Assembly (NCBI GenBank): GCA_023415605.1
Contig: JAEZKB010000122.1
Coordinates: forward strand, 1-54,772
Direction of reading: 5' to 3'
DNA: 54,772 bases
Origin: Pseudomonadota bacterium
Lineage (GTDB): Bacteria > Pseudomonadota > Alphaproteobacteria > Rhizobiales > Devosiaceae
Shown here: piece after piece, positions 24,769-32,106 of the stretch
Layout: each line of letters opens with the position of its first letter
Numbering within the stretch: position 1 is the stretch's first letter
Notes under the pieces: model-generated
Seen by the model: the letters and a program-made list of their open reading frames with translations, nothing else
What the model was told of the DNA's origin: nothing
The model's database searches: none
Program-made: the position numbers and the translations under genes

Positions 24769-24915
24769 ATGATCGTGGCGCTGTCTGCGGAGCACGCGGA
24801 TTTCGGCACCATGCCGCTGGGGATCATGGAGATCGCCGAGGCGCGACGGAGGTATCCGCACCTGCGCTACTCCTACGCGATCCGTATGGGAGAAGACTGG
24901 CACCCACTGGGCTGA
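24769..24915 (+). CDS. Possible small protein after capV
   Basis: A 48-codon frame starting 34 bases after the capV stop, encoding a helical peptide with two G-x-M turns and a basic R-R-R-Y-P-H-L-R-Y segment, ending W-H-P-L-G. No known family; no strong ribosome site. It could be a small CBASS-linked gene or a chance frame. Confidence 0.25.
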   Translation: MIVALSAEHADFGTMPLGIMEIAEARRRYPHLRYSYAIRMGEDWHPLG

Positions 24916-24964
24916 AGACGTGATGCCGGCCGGCCGTCAGTCTCTGGGGGCTGGCCAGGGAATC

Positions 24965-25876
24965 TCAGTCCACCTCCAGCTCATAGTAGTTCCCGTACTC
25001 GTCGTAGCCCTCGACCTCGCCGTTGCCGTCCCACTCGCCATCGAACGAGACCGACCGGCCGTCCTCGAGATAGAGGGTGCCGCTGACGTCCTGCTGGTCG
25101 GAGCAGGCGTCGATCTCGCCATAGACGTAGCCGTAATCCTCGCCGCCATACCCCTCGACGTCGTAGTCGTAGCTGGTGCCGCAGGCGAGAGCCGCCAGCA
25201 TCGCGGCCTGTGTCATGGCGTCGTATCGGGCGAGTTCTTCGGGGGTCATGGGCTCGCAGCGGGCCTCGATGCGCTTGAATCCCCGATCGCACTGCCACCC
25301 GTTGCCCAACATGTTCAGGGAGGCGTTGCGAGGGATGGCCACCGGGGCGCACTCGTTCTCGAAGCGGGCGAAGCCGCGACTGCACTGCCAGCCATTGCCG
25401 AGGATGTTGAGTTCGGCATTCGCCGGCACCAGCACGGTCTGGCACTGGTCGCCGCTTCGAAAGAAGCCCCTGCTGCACTGCCACCCGTTCCCCAAGATGT
25501 TGAGCTCGGCGTTAGCCGGGATCTGGACCGAAACGCAGGCATCGCCGGAGCGCGAGAATCCGCGGTCGCACTGCCAGCCGTTGCCCAGCACGTTAAGGCC
25601 GGCGTTCTGGGGGATCACGACCGCTGAACAGGTATCGCCGGATCGGAAGTAGCCTCGATCGCACTGCCAGCCATTGCCGAGAACGTTGAGCACCGCGTTG
25701 TCGGGCAGCACCACTTCGACGCAGGCGTCGAACTTCTTGGCGTAGCCGCGCTCGCATTGCCATGCCCCCTTGATGTACCCGGGCACGGCGTGCTGCGGCA
25801 GGCCGGCTTGACCCATCGCTGCCCCACTCGCCCCGACGAAGGCCAGCAACAACAGATGCAACAGCAGTGCCCGCAT
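24965..25876 (-). CDS. Secreted protein with five tandem 31-residue Cys repeats
   Basis: A 303-residue exported protein. Residues 1-23 form a typical signal peptide (Leu-rich core, A-M-G-Q-A). Five near-identical 31-residue repeats (55-209) follow a divergent first copy. Each has the core G-N-G-W-Q-C-x-R-G-[FY] and a second Cys 10-11 residues later, then V-x-x-P-x-N-A. The paired cysteines probably make one disulfide per unit. The last 60 residues are Asp/Tyr/Gly-rich with an acidic G-x-Y-x-x-Y pattern. The function is unknown; a surface or periplasmic binding role is plausible. The start at 25876 follows a GGGGG site. Confidence 0.75.
   Translation of the reverse strand: MRALLLHLLLLAFVGASGAAMGQAGLPQHAVPGYIKGAWQCERGYAKKFDACVEVVLPDNAVLNVLGNGWQCDRGYFRSGDTCSAVVIPQNAGLNVLGNGWQCDRGFSRSGDACVSVQIPANAELNILGNGWQCSRGFFRSGDQCQTVLVPANAELNILGNGWQCSRGFARFENECAPVAIPRNASLNMLGNGWQCDRGFKRIEARCEPMTPEELARYDAMTQAAMLAALACGTSYDYDVEGYGGEDYGYVYGEIDACSDQQDVSGTLYLEDGRSVSFDGEWDGNGEVEGYDEYGNYYELEVD
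25250..25714 (-). repeat. Five 93-base in-frame tandem repeats
   Basis: The repeats encoding the 31-residue units are tandem and exactly in register (5 x 93 bases). Copy-number variation by slippage or recombination is likely between strains. Confidence 0.75.
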
Positions 25877-26001
25877 GACGCCCCCAGGTCTTGCCACGGG
25901 CAAGGATACCATTCCCTCGCTCCACGCCAAATACATCCTCGGATTGGACGTGGTGCCTTGCTGGACCTTCGATCAAGGTCTCCGCAACCACGGAGAGAAC
26001 C

Positions 26002-26661
26002 ATGCGCGGCGTGCACTTCCAGACCGAGAACGGGGTAGACATCATCGGCCTGAGCGACAAGGCCAAGGCAGCCGCGTGCGCCGGTCTGGCTTTCCCCGGC
26101 GAGGTCGTGGCGCCCGAGCGGGATCTCGCCCCTGGCTTTCCCTGCCATGGCAACTTCCCAATGGACTTCGTCGAGGTCTTCTGCTGCAGGACCTGGACGG
26201 TGACGGACGTCTGGCTCACCATGGATGGTGAGTATCGCTTGAGAAGCGAGTACTCGTTCGCAGGCTTGCCCGACCGACGCGTCGAGACGGAGCAGTTCGT
26301 CGACATCCGCTACAACCGCTACGTGAGCGGAGCGATGCTGCCGGTGGACGATCAGCTCTGGTTCGTTCTCATGGACTTCCACTTCAAGGAGTGGGAGGAG
26401 CCGCTCCCGATCCACCACCTCAGCCGCTCCGCACGCCATGCGATGTTCGGGGGCTTCAGGCTAGACGAGGAGCCCATCGCCGCGCACGAAGACCTGGCCC
26501 GAGCGATGAAGTTGGAACCGGTCTGGTGTGCCGGCAAGCTCGCGAAGGACGACGATCAGTACATGCTGATGGACTTCGAGGATGCCGCTCGGCGGTTCCC
26601 AGATACTGTCCCTGAGCTCGAGGAGTTCGTGCGAGGCTTCGACAGCGCACCGCGTCTATGA
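26002..26661 (+). CDS. Hypothetical protein
   Basis: A 219-residue soluble protein of no recognised family. The start at 26002 has a GGAGA site 6-11 bases upstream; the longer frame runs back over the signal peptide gene and is unlikely. It contains several Trp and Cys residues, an F-P-G-E-V-V segment, D-D-Q-L-W-F-V-L-M-D-F and a C-terminal acidic helix (D-T-V-P-E-L-E-E-F). No signal or membrane segment. It is followed by a Uma2-type gene after about 130 bases. Role unknown. Confidence 0.55.
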   Translation: MRGVHFQTENGVDIIGLSDKAKAAACAGLAFPGEVVAPERDLAPGFPCHGNFPMDFVEVFCCRTWTVTDVWLTMDGEYRLRSEYSFAGLPDRRVETEQFVDIRYNRYVSGAMLPVDDQLWFVLMDFHFKEWEEPLPIHHLSRSARHAMFGGFRLDEEPIAAHEDLARAMKLEPVWCAGKLAKDDDQYMLMDFEDAARRFPDTVPELEEFVRGFDSAPRL

Positions 26662-26791
26662 CGCCCTGGCACAGCTCAGGAGCGAGGCGAGAAGCCGTTC
26701 TTTCTGATCGTGCCACTAGGCCGGAACAAGGGGCGAGTGGGTGTCTAGGCGCTTAGATCATGCTAGGCTGGCGTGGATTGCGAGGAGAACG

Positions 26792-27400
26792 ATGGAAGCT
26801 CTTCCCCAGAACGACATGTCGATCGAGGAGTTCTTCGACGCCATCGAGCACGTTGAGGGTCGTTTCGAGCTGGTTGATGGCCAGCCGATGATGATGGATG
26901 GCGCCACCAACCAGCACAACAACATCAAGAACAACATCACTGTGGCTTTGACCCCGGCTGCCCGGCGGCGTGGGTGCAACTCGACGACGAGCGATACTGG
27001 CGTTCAGACCGGCGAACGCAGCGTTCGATTGCCCGATGTGGTGGTGGACTGCGGATCCTCAGATCCAAACGGCAAGACGATCGCCAATCCCACGATCATC
27101 GTAGAGGTGTCATCGCCTGGAATTAGAAGTTCCGATGTTGGCGTGAAGCTGGCCGAATATCAGGGTCTCGCCAGCGTCAGGATCGTGATTCAGGTCGAGC
27201 CTGACGTCGTGTTCGCTGCCGTCCACAGCCGGGGAGATGATAATGCCTGGCAGGTGCGGGTCTACGACTCTCTTGACGACGAAATCCCAATTCCGTCGTT
27301 GGAGGCTACCCTGGCCTTTCGCGACATCTACTATGGAATGAACATCAAGCCGCGCCCCAGACTTCAGCTCGTCCAAGAAGACAATACCTTCACTCCGTGA
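26792..27400 (+). CDS. Uma2-family (DUF820) putative endonuclease
   Basis: A 202-residue protein of the Uma2/DUF820 family, a PD-(D/E)xK nuclease-like fold. The pattern E-G-R-F-E-L-V-D-G-Q-P near residue 30, P-D-V-V-V-D (about residue 79) and I-I-V-E-V-S-S-P (about 104-111) are the hallmark elements. The acidic residues in P-D and E-V give the core of the active site. Uma2 proteins are common in multiple copies and in mobile islands; their biological role is unclear. The start at 26792 is preferred because GAGGAGAA lies before it and earlier codons are not family-like. Confidence 0.8.
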   Translation: MEALPQNDMSIEEFFDAIEHVEGRFELVDGQPMMMDGATNQHNNIKNNITVALTPAARRRGCNSTTSDTGVQTGERSVRLPDVVVDCGSSDPNGKTIANPTIIVEVSSPGIRSSDVGVKLAEYQGLASVRIVIQVEPDVVFAAVHSRGDDNAWQVRVYDSLDDEIPIPSLEATLAFRDIYYGMNIKPRPRLQLVQEDNTFTP

Positions 27401-27458
27401 TCGGCACGTCTGCCGCCTCCACGGACGGGACGCATGGGGGACGAACGCGATGCTCCCT

Positions 27459-27507
27459 TGACACATTCCCACGCCACTAATCCGGAATCTGGCATAAGAA
27501 AGTGTCA
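27459..27507. repeat. Inverted TGACAC / GTGTCA pair upstream of a frameshifted gene
   Basis: TGACAC (27459-27464) and GTGTCA (27502-27507) are perfect inverted copies, 37 bases apart. The right copy continues as TGTCATTTCCGAAGGCGA, which resembles the outer end of Tn402/Tn5053-type elements, but no partner end was found. Confidence 0.3.
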
Positions 27508-27527
27508 TTTCCGAAGGCGAACCGACG

Positions 27528-28090
27528 ATGGCCGTACCCCACGTTGTGAACCCGTCCCTGTTGCCGGCGCAGTTCCCAACCCACTTGCACGATGCGGCTT
27601 TTTGGGAAGCACTTGGTCGAGCAGTGGCCACCCTCGGCTTCCTCGAAGAGACGCTCGGCAAGGCCATATTCGCTCTGACGGCTACCCGCGAGTACAGCCC
27701 AGAGGAGATAGACGATGCCTTCGCGAAATGGCTGCCTACACTCGAGCGGGCGCTCTATGACCCTTGGAGGTCTGGTGGACAGCTACGGGGCGGCACTTCG
27801 CCGCCACGAAGGTCTGACCACCTCGAACCCTGACGACCTTGTCGACGATCTGAAAGAGGTGGCGAAGCTTCGGAACGTCCTGGCCCACGGTTCTTGGCGT
27901 GCGCCGGACAAGGACGGAAAGTCCATTCCTTTCTTCGTCAACAAGAAGCTGGAGGTCTTCACGCAGCCCATCGACGTGGCTTATCTGCAGCAAGTGCAGC
28001 AGCACACGACGGAACTCATTGCCGCCGTGATGAACACCGTGACCCATATGGGTTGGCAGTTTCCAGGCTCTATCGGGCCGGGAAAGCCGG
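27528..28090 (+). pseudogene. Frameshifted and truncated hypothetical gene
   Basis: One protein is split over two frames. Codons 27528 to about 27765 encode a helical part (F-L-E-E-T-L-G-K-A-I-F-A-L, ending L-E-R-A-L-Y-D); the sequence then continues in the next frame (G-G-L-V-D-S-Y-G-A-A-L-R-R-H) with R-N-V-L-A-H-G-S-W, a pattern of MAE_28990/HEPN-like helical proteins. A single base change at about 27762-27770 explains the shift. The second frame has no stop until far inside hemN on the opposite strand, so the 3' end was lost, probably at the island boundary. Confidence 0.6.
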
Positions 28091-28131
28091 ATTGTGTCCG
28101 GTACCGGGCGCTGAGATTGGCTCGTTGGACA

Positions 28132-28166
28132 TTTTTGCACCCAAAAGTCGAAATTGGGTGCAAAAA
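28132..28166. repeat. Perfect 13-base inverted repeat near the island boundary
   Basis: TTTTTGCACCCAA (28132-28144) and TTGGGTGCAAAAA (28154-28166) form a 13-base stem with a 9-base loop. The T-run precedes and the A-run follows the stem on the plus strand, the wrong order for an intrinsic terminator in either direction. It lies between the truncated gene and the hemN stop. Confidence 0.5.
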
Positions 28167-28215
28167 AATCCAATCGAAGGGCGAGTTCCCGGCATCGTTG
28201 ACGTGCGTCGTGCTG

Positions 28216-29568
28216 CTATACCGCCGCGGAGTGGCGGCCCAGACCGGCGCCGAGATAGGTGTCGAATGCCGAGGCAATGGTGCGCACGAAGGGCTTGCCA
28301 CGTTCGGTAACCGCGTAGGTGTCGCTGTCGAGGGTGACGAGACCGTCGCCATCGCAAAGAGCTGCATTGTACATCTCGGCCAGTACGGCCTTGCCGTTGA
28401 TGCCGAAGAGGCGTGTCAGGTCCGCGATGGAAACGGCGAAATTGCACATGAGCTGCTCGATCACCCAGCGACGGGTCCGATCGTCTTCGGTCAATGCAAC
28501 ACCGCGGGCAGTGGCAAGCCCGGTCGTCTCTATTGCCTTGAGATACTGACCCGTCGCCGTGACGTTCTGCACATAGCCTTGCGGCAGCCCTCCGACGGCC
28601 GAGGCGCCCAAACCGAGCAGGGCAGGAGCTGCGTCCGTGGTGTAGCCCTGGAAGTTCCGGTGCAGGTGCCCACTGGCTGCGGCAGCCGCGAGGCTGTCGG
28701 ATGGCAGTGCGAAGTGATCCATACCGACCGACCGGTAGCCGGCCGCGACGATGCGAGCAGCTGCGGCCTGGGATTGCCGAAAGCGCTCGGTGGTGTTCGG
28801 CAGCGCCGCTTCGTCGATCATGCGCTGGTGCGTCTTCATCCACGGCACATGCGCATAGCCGAACAGCGCGATGCGATCCGGACGCATGTCCAGAACGAGG
28901 TCGATCGTTCGCAGCAGGCCATCGGTCGTCTGGTGCGGTAACCCGTACAGCACGTCTAGATTGACCGAACGGACGCGACGGGCACGGACGCCATCTACCA
29001 CAGCGCGCGTTTGCTCGACGCTCTGTAGACGATTGATCGACCGCTGCACCTTTTCGTCGAAATCTTGGACGCCGATGCTGATGCGTGTCACGCCCGCGGC
29101 CGCAAAACCGTCGTAGCGATCATCGGTCATGTCGTTGGGATCGACCTCAATGCTGAATTCGAAGTCGTCAGCGACCGTAAACTTCTGCTGGACGCCATCT
29201 GAAAGGGCGAGAAGATCAGCAGGGGTCAGCATGGAGGGAGATCCGCCACCCAAGTGCAGTGCGCTGACCTTGCCGCGACCACCGAGGTGTCCTGAGACCG
29301 TCGTCATCTCCTTGTGCAGCGCGGGCAAGTACGCCGCGATCGGATCGTAGCGCAGCACCTGCTTGGTGTGACATCCGCAGAACCAGCAGAGCCGGTCGCA
29401 GAAGGGCACGTGCATGTAGATCGACAAGGGCGTCGCAGCCGGCAGCGCCGACAACCACCCCGAATAGGTGTCGCTGTCGACGCCGGCATGGAAATGCGGT
29501 GCGGTCGGGTAGCTGGTATAGCGCGGCACGGCACGGGCGTGGCGTTGAATGAGATCTTCGGACATCAT
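28216..29568 (-). CDS. hemN: Oxygen-independent coproporphyrinogen III dehydrogenase
   Basis: A 450-residue radical SAM enzyme that decarboxylates coproporphyrinogen III to protoporphyrinogen IX without oxygen. The iron-sulfur motif is C-D-R-L-C-W-F-C (C-x3-C-x2-C) with a fourth Cys directly after, as in HemN. H-L-G-G-G-S-P-S, I-G-V-Q-D-F and L-D-V-L-Y-G-L-P are other family motifs. The C-terminal HemN domain is complete. Starts at 29568 or 29565 after a good ribosome site; the longer frame passes the FNR box and is not used. An FNR palindrome lies 44 bases upstream, shared with the divergent fnr. Confidence 0.92.
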   Translation of the reverse strand: MMSEDLIQRHARAVPRYTSYPTAPHFHAGVDSDTYSGWLSALPAATPLSIYMHVPFCDRLCWFCGCHTKQVLRYDPIAAYLPALHKEMTTVSGHLGGRGKVSALHLGGGSPSMLTPADLLALSDGVQQKFTVADDFEFSIEVDPNDMTDDRYDGFAAAGVTRISIGVQDFDEKVQRSINRLQSVEQTRAVVDGVRARRVRSVNLDVLYGLPHQTTDGLLRTIDLVLDMRPDRIALFGYAHVPWMKTHQRMIDEAALPNTTERFRQSQAAAARIVAAGYRSVGMDHFALPSDSLAAAAASGHLHRNFQGYTTDAAPALLGLGASAVGGLPQGYVQNVTATGQYLKAIETTGLATARGVALTEDDRTRRWVIEQLMCNFAVSIADLTRLFGINGKAVLAEMYNAALCDGDGLVTLDSDTYAVTERGKPFVRTIASAFDTYLGAGLGRHSAAV

Positions 29569-29611
29569 GACCACCTCTCGCCCCATATTGCAGTCCGCAT
29601 ATGCGGTATCC

Positions 29612-29625
29612 TTGATCAGGATCAA
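29612..29625. promoter_or_regulatory. FNR box between hemN and fnr
   Basis: TTGATCAGGATCAA is a perfect match to the FNR consensus TTGAT-N4-ATCAA. It lies 44 bases before hemN and 54 before fnr, so it can activate the first and autoregulate the second under low oxygen. Confidence 0.88.
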
Positions 29626-29678
29626 ACTGCCGTTGGGACGACGTGCCAAGAAGCGAAATGCTTTCTTGCGGAGAGAAG

Positions 29679-30398
29679 ATGGAGCAGCAGATCGTCGAGA
29701 GCCGCGTCCCCATGGCATGCCGGTCCTGCGCGGTACGTCATCACGGCATTTGCTCGGTCCTGAACCCCGAGGAGCTGTCCATGATGGCCGGCCATACCCG
29801 CCACACCTTCCACGAGGCCGGCGAGGCGCTGGCAATGGAGAGCGACGAAGTCGTGGGCTACGCCAACGTGATCGAAGGCGTGATCAAGCTGTCGCGTATC
29901 CTCAGCGATGGCCGCCAGCAACTCGTCGGCCTGCAGTTCGCATCCGACCTCATGGGACGCCTTTACGCCGACGAAAACCCGCTCACGGCCGAGGCTGCTT
30001 CCGACGTCGAACTCTGCCGCATGCCCAAGCTGATCCTCGAGCAATTGGTGGGCACGAGCGCTCAACTCAAGCAGCGCCTCCTCAAACAGTCGCTTCAGGA
30101 TCTCGATGACGCCCGGGATTGGATGGTGACGTTGGGTCGAAAGACGGCTGCGGAGAGGGTCGCCAGCATCCTGCTGCTCACCGCGGCACGCAGTGTCGGG
30201 CGCCACGGCCCACTGACGGGTTCGGTGACCTTCGACCTACCTTTGATCCGTGCCGACATGGCAGACTTCCTCGGCCTCACCATCGAGACCGTGTCGCGCC
30301 AGATCAGCAAGCTCAGGAGCGCGGGCATCATCGTGGTGAGTAGTCATCGCCACGTCGTGGTGCCCGACATAGATCGGCTCCGGCGCTGCGCCGGGTAG
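29679..30398 (+). CDS. fnrL: FNR/FnrL-type oxygen-responsive regulator
   Basis: A 239-residue Crp/Fnr-family activator. Cys14, Cys17 and Cys25 (pattern C-R-S-C-A-V-R-x-x-G-I-C) and Cys113 (V-E-L-C) form the [4Fe-4S] sensor site. The C-terminal HTH has A-D-F-L-G-L-T-I-E-T-V-S-R-Q-I-S, the recognition helix of FNR. It should be active without oxygen and bind TTGAT-N4-ATCAA sites, of which there are several in this region. The start at 29679 has a GGAGAG site; 29643 and 29658 are less likely. A strong terminator follows the gene. Confidence 0.88.
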   Translation: MEQQIVESRVPMACRSCAVRHHGICSVLNPEELSMMAGHTRHTFHEAGEALAMESDEVVGYANVIEGVIKLSRILSDGRQQLVGLQFASDLMGRLYADENPLTAEAASDVELCRMPKLILEQLVGTSAQLKQRLLKQSLQDLDDARDWMVTLGRKTAAERVASILLLTAARSVGRHGPLTGSVTFDLPLIRADMADFLGLTIETVSRQISKLRSAGIIVVSSHRHVVVPDIDRLRRCAG

Positions 30399-30424
30399 AC
30401 CGCGCCGGCGATCGCCTGAAGAAA

Positions 30425-30452
30425 AGGGGGAGCGCTTGCGGTCGCTCCCCCT
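30425..30452 (+). terminator. Hairpin after fnrL
   Basis: A 10-base perfect stem (AGGGGGAGCG paired with CGCTCCCCCT) with an 8-base loop, 27 bases after the stop of fnrL. No long T-run follows, but the strong GC stem at this place fits a terminator. Confidence 0.6.
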
Positions 30453-30579
30453 CCCTCGGCAACTTCTGCGTGACCAGTCGCCACCGAGCCGGTACGCGCA
30501 ATGTCCACCGAGCCTTGATCTAGATCTCGGCCGACGGCGCGCGTTGTCCGAGACCTAGTGGAAGCCATTTTCTGCGACG

Positions 30580-30593
30580 TTGATTCAGATCAA
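30580..30593 (+). promoter_or_regulatory. FNR box upstream of hemerythrin-like gene
   Basis: TTGATTCAGATCAA matches the FNR consensus perfectly. It lies 55 bases upstream of the likely start of the hemerythrin-like gene, a suitable place for activation. Confidence 0.85.
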
Positions 30594-30647
30594 TGAGCGC
30601 GACGGTGCGGTAGCGACACTGACTGCGGGCGAACAAGGTGAAGACCG

Positions 30648-31070
30648 ATGTCCTCGAAGATGGGAATGTCCGCCGAACTCCGGCTGGCCTTCGACAATCA
30701 GATCGAATTGTGCGACGAGCTGGAACAACTCGCCGATAGGTTGCCGGAACTCGACCCCCAGCGTTGCCTCCACGTCGCCAACGCCATCGGGCCATTGATC
30801 ACGGAGGCCCACCAGCTGGAGGAAACGCTTCTGTTTCCTCTGCTCCTCGCACGGCTCGCCGAGGGCCCTGCGTTGGTTGAATCTATCAAGATCGACCATC
30901 TTGAAGACGAGTGCTTCGCGGATGAGGTCGCCGACCACTTGTGTCTGCTAGGATCGGGAGCCACCGGCCTCCAATCCGAAGCGACCGGTTACATGCTTCG
31001 CGCCTTTTTCGAAGGTGTAAGGCGCCGCATCCGTCACGAGCGGGCGCTTCTCGGCCCTTCGCGGCACTAG
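30648..31070 (+). CDS. Hemerythrin-like HHE domain protein
   Basis: A 140-residue helical-bundle protein. Candidate iron ligands are H55 and E59 region (A-H-Q-L-E-E-T-L-L-F-P), H84 with E86/E88 (I-D-H-L-E-D-E) and H130 (R-I-R-H-E-R). This is the spacing of the HHE cation-binding hemerythrin family. Related proteins in denitrifiers take part in NO or oxygen sensing, iron-sulfur repair or storage of oxygen; the exact role is unknown. A perfect FNR box precedes it. It converges with the Rrf2 gene, sharing four bases with its stop. Confidence 0.75.
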   Translation: MSSKMGMSAELRLAFDNQIELCDELEQLADRLPELDPQRCLHVANAIGPLITEAHQLEETLLFPLLLARLAEGPALVESIKIDHLEDECFADEVADHLCLLGSGATGLQSEATGYMLRAFFEGVRRRIRHERALLGPSRH

Positions 31071-31513
31071 GATTCGTGTGCCACAAGGCCGAGCAGCGAG
31101 CGCATAGGTGCCGGCGCGCTCACGAGGTCGCCGACGGAGTAACCGTCCAGCACGTCCAGGAAGGCCTGCCGGGCACGTTGCAGCGCGATCTTGAGGGCAC
31201 ACGCACGACGAAGCGGGCAGTCTTCATTGTCGGGCTGAAAGCAGGGAACGATGTCCATGTCGGGCTCCGTATGACGCAGTACGTCGCCAAGCACGATCTG
31301 GGTGGCGGGCCTTCCCAGGCGCATGCCTCCAGCACGGCCGCGTACCGTTTCCACGTAGCCGGCCTGCCCCAACTGGTGGACGACCTTCATCAGGTGATTG
31401 ACGGAGATGCCATAAGCCTTGGCCACCTCCTGAATGGTGGAGAGCCGCTCGGGCCGGACCGCCAGGTACATCAGCAGTCGTAGGGAGTAGTCGCTGTAGG
31501 CTGTGAGACGCAT
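31067..31513 (-). CDS. nsrR: Rrf2-family NO-responsive repressor, NsrR type
   Basis: A 148-residue Rrf2 protein. The winged HTH begins M-R-L-T-A-Y-S-D-Y-S-L-R-L-L-M-Y-L-A and contains I-Q-E-V-A-K-A-Y-G-I-S-x-N-H-L-M-K-V, as in NsrR. The sensory cysteines follow the pattern C-x7-C-x5-C (P-C-F-Q-P to R-R-A-C), the [Fe-S] cluster site of NsrR. NO destroys the cluster and lifts repression. A palindrome of NsrR type overlaps the leader of the neighbouring pseudoazurin gene. It is a distinct protein from IscR, which has a different Cys spacing. Confidence 0.82.
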   Translation of the reverse strand: MRLTAYSDYSLRLLMYLAVRPERLSTIQEVAKAYGISVNHLMKVVHQLGQAGYVETVRGRAGGMRLGRPATQIVLGDVLRHTEPDMDIVPCFQPDNEDCPLRRACALKIALQRARQAFLDVLDGYSVGDLVSAPAPMRSLLGLVAHES

Positions 31514-31554
31514 ATTCCCGCCCTCTTCGTCGGGTCAGGGTTCTGGCCGACAAC

Positions 31555-31577
31555 CGAGGTGCCGCAAGATCACCTCG
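31555..31577 (-). terminator. Hairpin after pseudoazurin gene 1
   Basis: CGAGGTG and CACCTCG form a 7-base stem with a 9-base loop, between the end of the pseudoazurin gene (31591) and the start of nsrR. It probably ends the pseudoazurin transcript; no T-run was seen. Confidence 0.4.
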
Positions 31578-31590
31578 AGTCGGAATGAGC

Positions 31591-32037
31591 CTATTGGCGC
31601 GGCGAGGTCTTGGCAAACAGCTCCATCATTCGGGCTTGTGCCTTTCCCGGCAGGCGAACGTCCATCAAATCCCTAAGGTTCGACTTGTCGCCGCCGACCT
31701 CGATTAGGCCCACCATTCCCATGCCGAAGTGTGGCTGACACTTGTAGCCGTAAAGGCCGGGCACGGTGAACGTCACCGTAAACTCCTCGTCGGTCTTGCC
31801 CTTCCATGTCGCGGCCTCGGCAGGAATCATGTCGAGGATGGTCTCTGCGTTATGACCCTTGTCCACGGGGATGAAGGTCACCGTGTCCCCCGGCTCGATT
31901 GCGAGGAACGATGGCGAAAAGCCCATCGTCTTGCCGTCGGTGCCCTTGTTGAGCATGAGAACCTCGAAGTTGGCCGCGTGAGCCGTGCCGCCAATGGCCA
32001 GCAAGGTTGCCGCGATGGCGAGCAAACGTGATCGCAT
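31591..32037 (-). CDS. Pseudoazurin-type periplasmic blue copper protein 1
   Basis: A 148-residue cupredoxin with a signal peptide (cleavage near A-H-A-A-N at about 21). Copper ligands are H62 (K-G-H-N-A-E), C100, H103 and M108 (C-Q-P-H-F-G-M-G-M). This is the pseudoazurin pattern, the electron carrier from the bc1 complex to NirK and NosZ in denitrifiers. The C-terminal extension is usual. It has its own NsrR-type operator just upstream of a strong AGGAGGA site, so its expression should respond to nitric oxide. A second copy lies at 35183. Confidence 0.88.
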   Translation of the reverse strand: MRSRLLAIAATLLAIGGTAHAANFEVLMLNKGTDGKTMGFSPSFLAIEPGDTVTFIPVDKGHNAETILDMIPAEAATWKGKTDEEFTVTFTVPGLYGYKCQPHFGMGMVGLIEVGGDKSNLRDLMDVRLPGKAQARMMELFAKTSPRQ

Positions 32038-32052
32038 GGAATCCTCCTAAAA

Positions 32053-32070
32053 GATGCATTCACAATGCAT
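32053..32070. promoter_or_regulatory. NsrR-type palindrome at the leader of pseudoazurin gene 1
   Basis: GATGCATTCACAATGCAT, within AAGATGCATT..., matches the NsrR recognition pattern AAGATGCATTT inverted about a centre (ATGCATT-CAC-AATGCAT). It lies 16 bases upstream of the ATG and next to the ribosome binding site, a typical place for repression. Confidence 0.75.
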
Positions 32071-32106
32071 GTTTAAGGCACGGGCACCCTTTGTGGCAAT
32101 ACCCGA

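Larger units (their letters stand above)
5200..28200. mobile_element. Tn7-like transposon island (approximate bounds)
   Basis: The island is defined by a complete tnsA-tnsB-tnsC-tniQ operon at 5398-11267 and by cargo typical of such elements: a CBASS defence system, unknown proteins and broken genes. The left bound is set by the change of composition and short repeats at 5217-5314. The right bound is set by a frameshifted gene whose reading frame runs into the chromosomal hemN without its own stop. Candidate inverted copies of the left repeats lie at 28080-28093 and 28148-28161, each matching about 10 of 14 bases. No target-site duplication could be demonstrated, and more than one element may be nested. 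Confidence 0.45.

Noticed and set aside
25250..25714. CRISPR-like array because of regular repeats
   Set aside because: The 93-base repeats are continuous, in frame and coding, with no spacers.
27503..27520. Similarity of TGTCATTTCCGAAGGCGA to the outer ends of Tn402/Tn5053 elements
   Set aside because: It points inward to the right and no matching inverted end was found; the tns genes here include TnsA and lie to the left, so it is not the end of this element on present evidence.
27715..28941. Single 408-codon plus-strand gene across 27.7-28.9 kb
   Set aside because: From about 28.2 kb it is antisense to hemN and has no protein-like pattern; only the first part continues the frameshifted gene.
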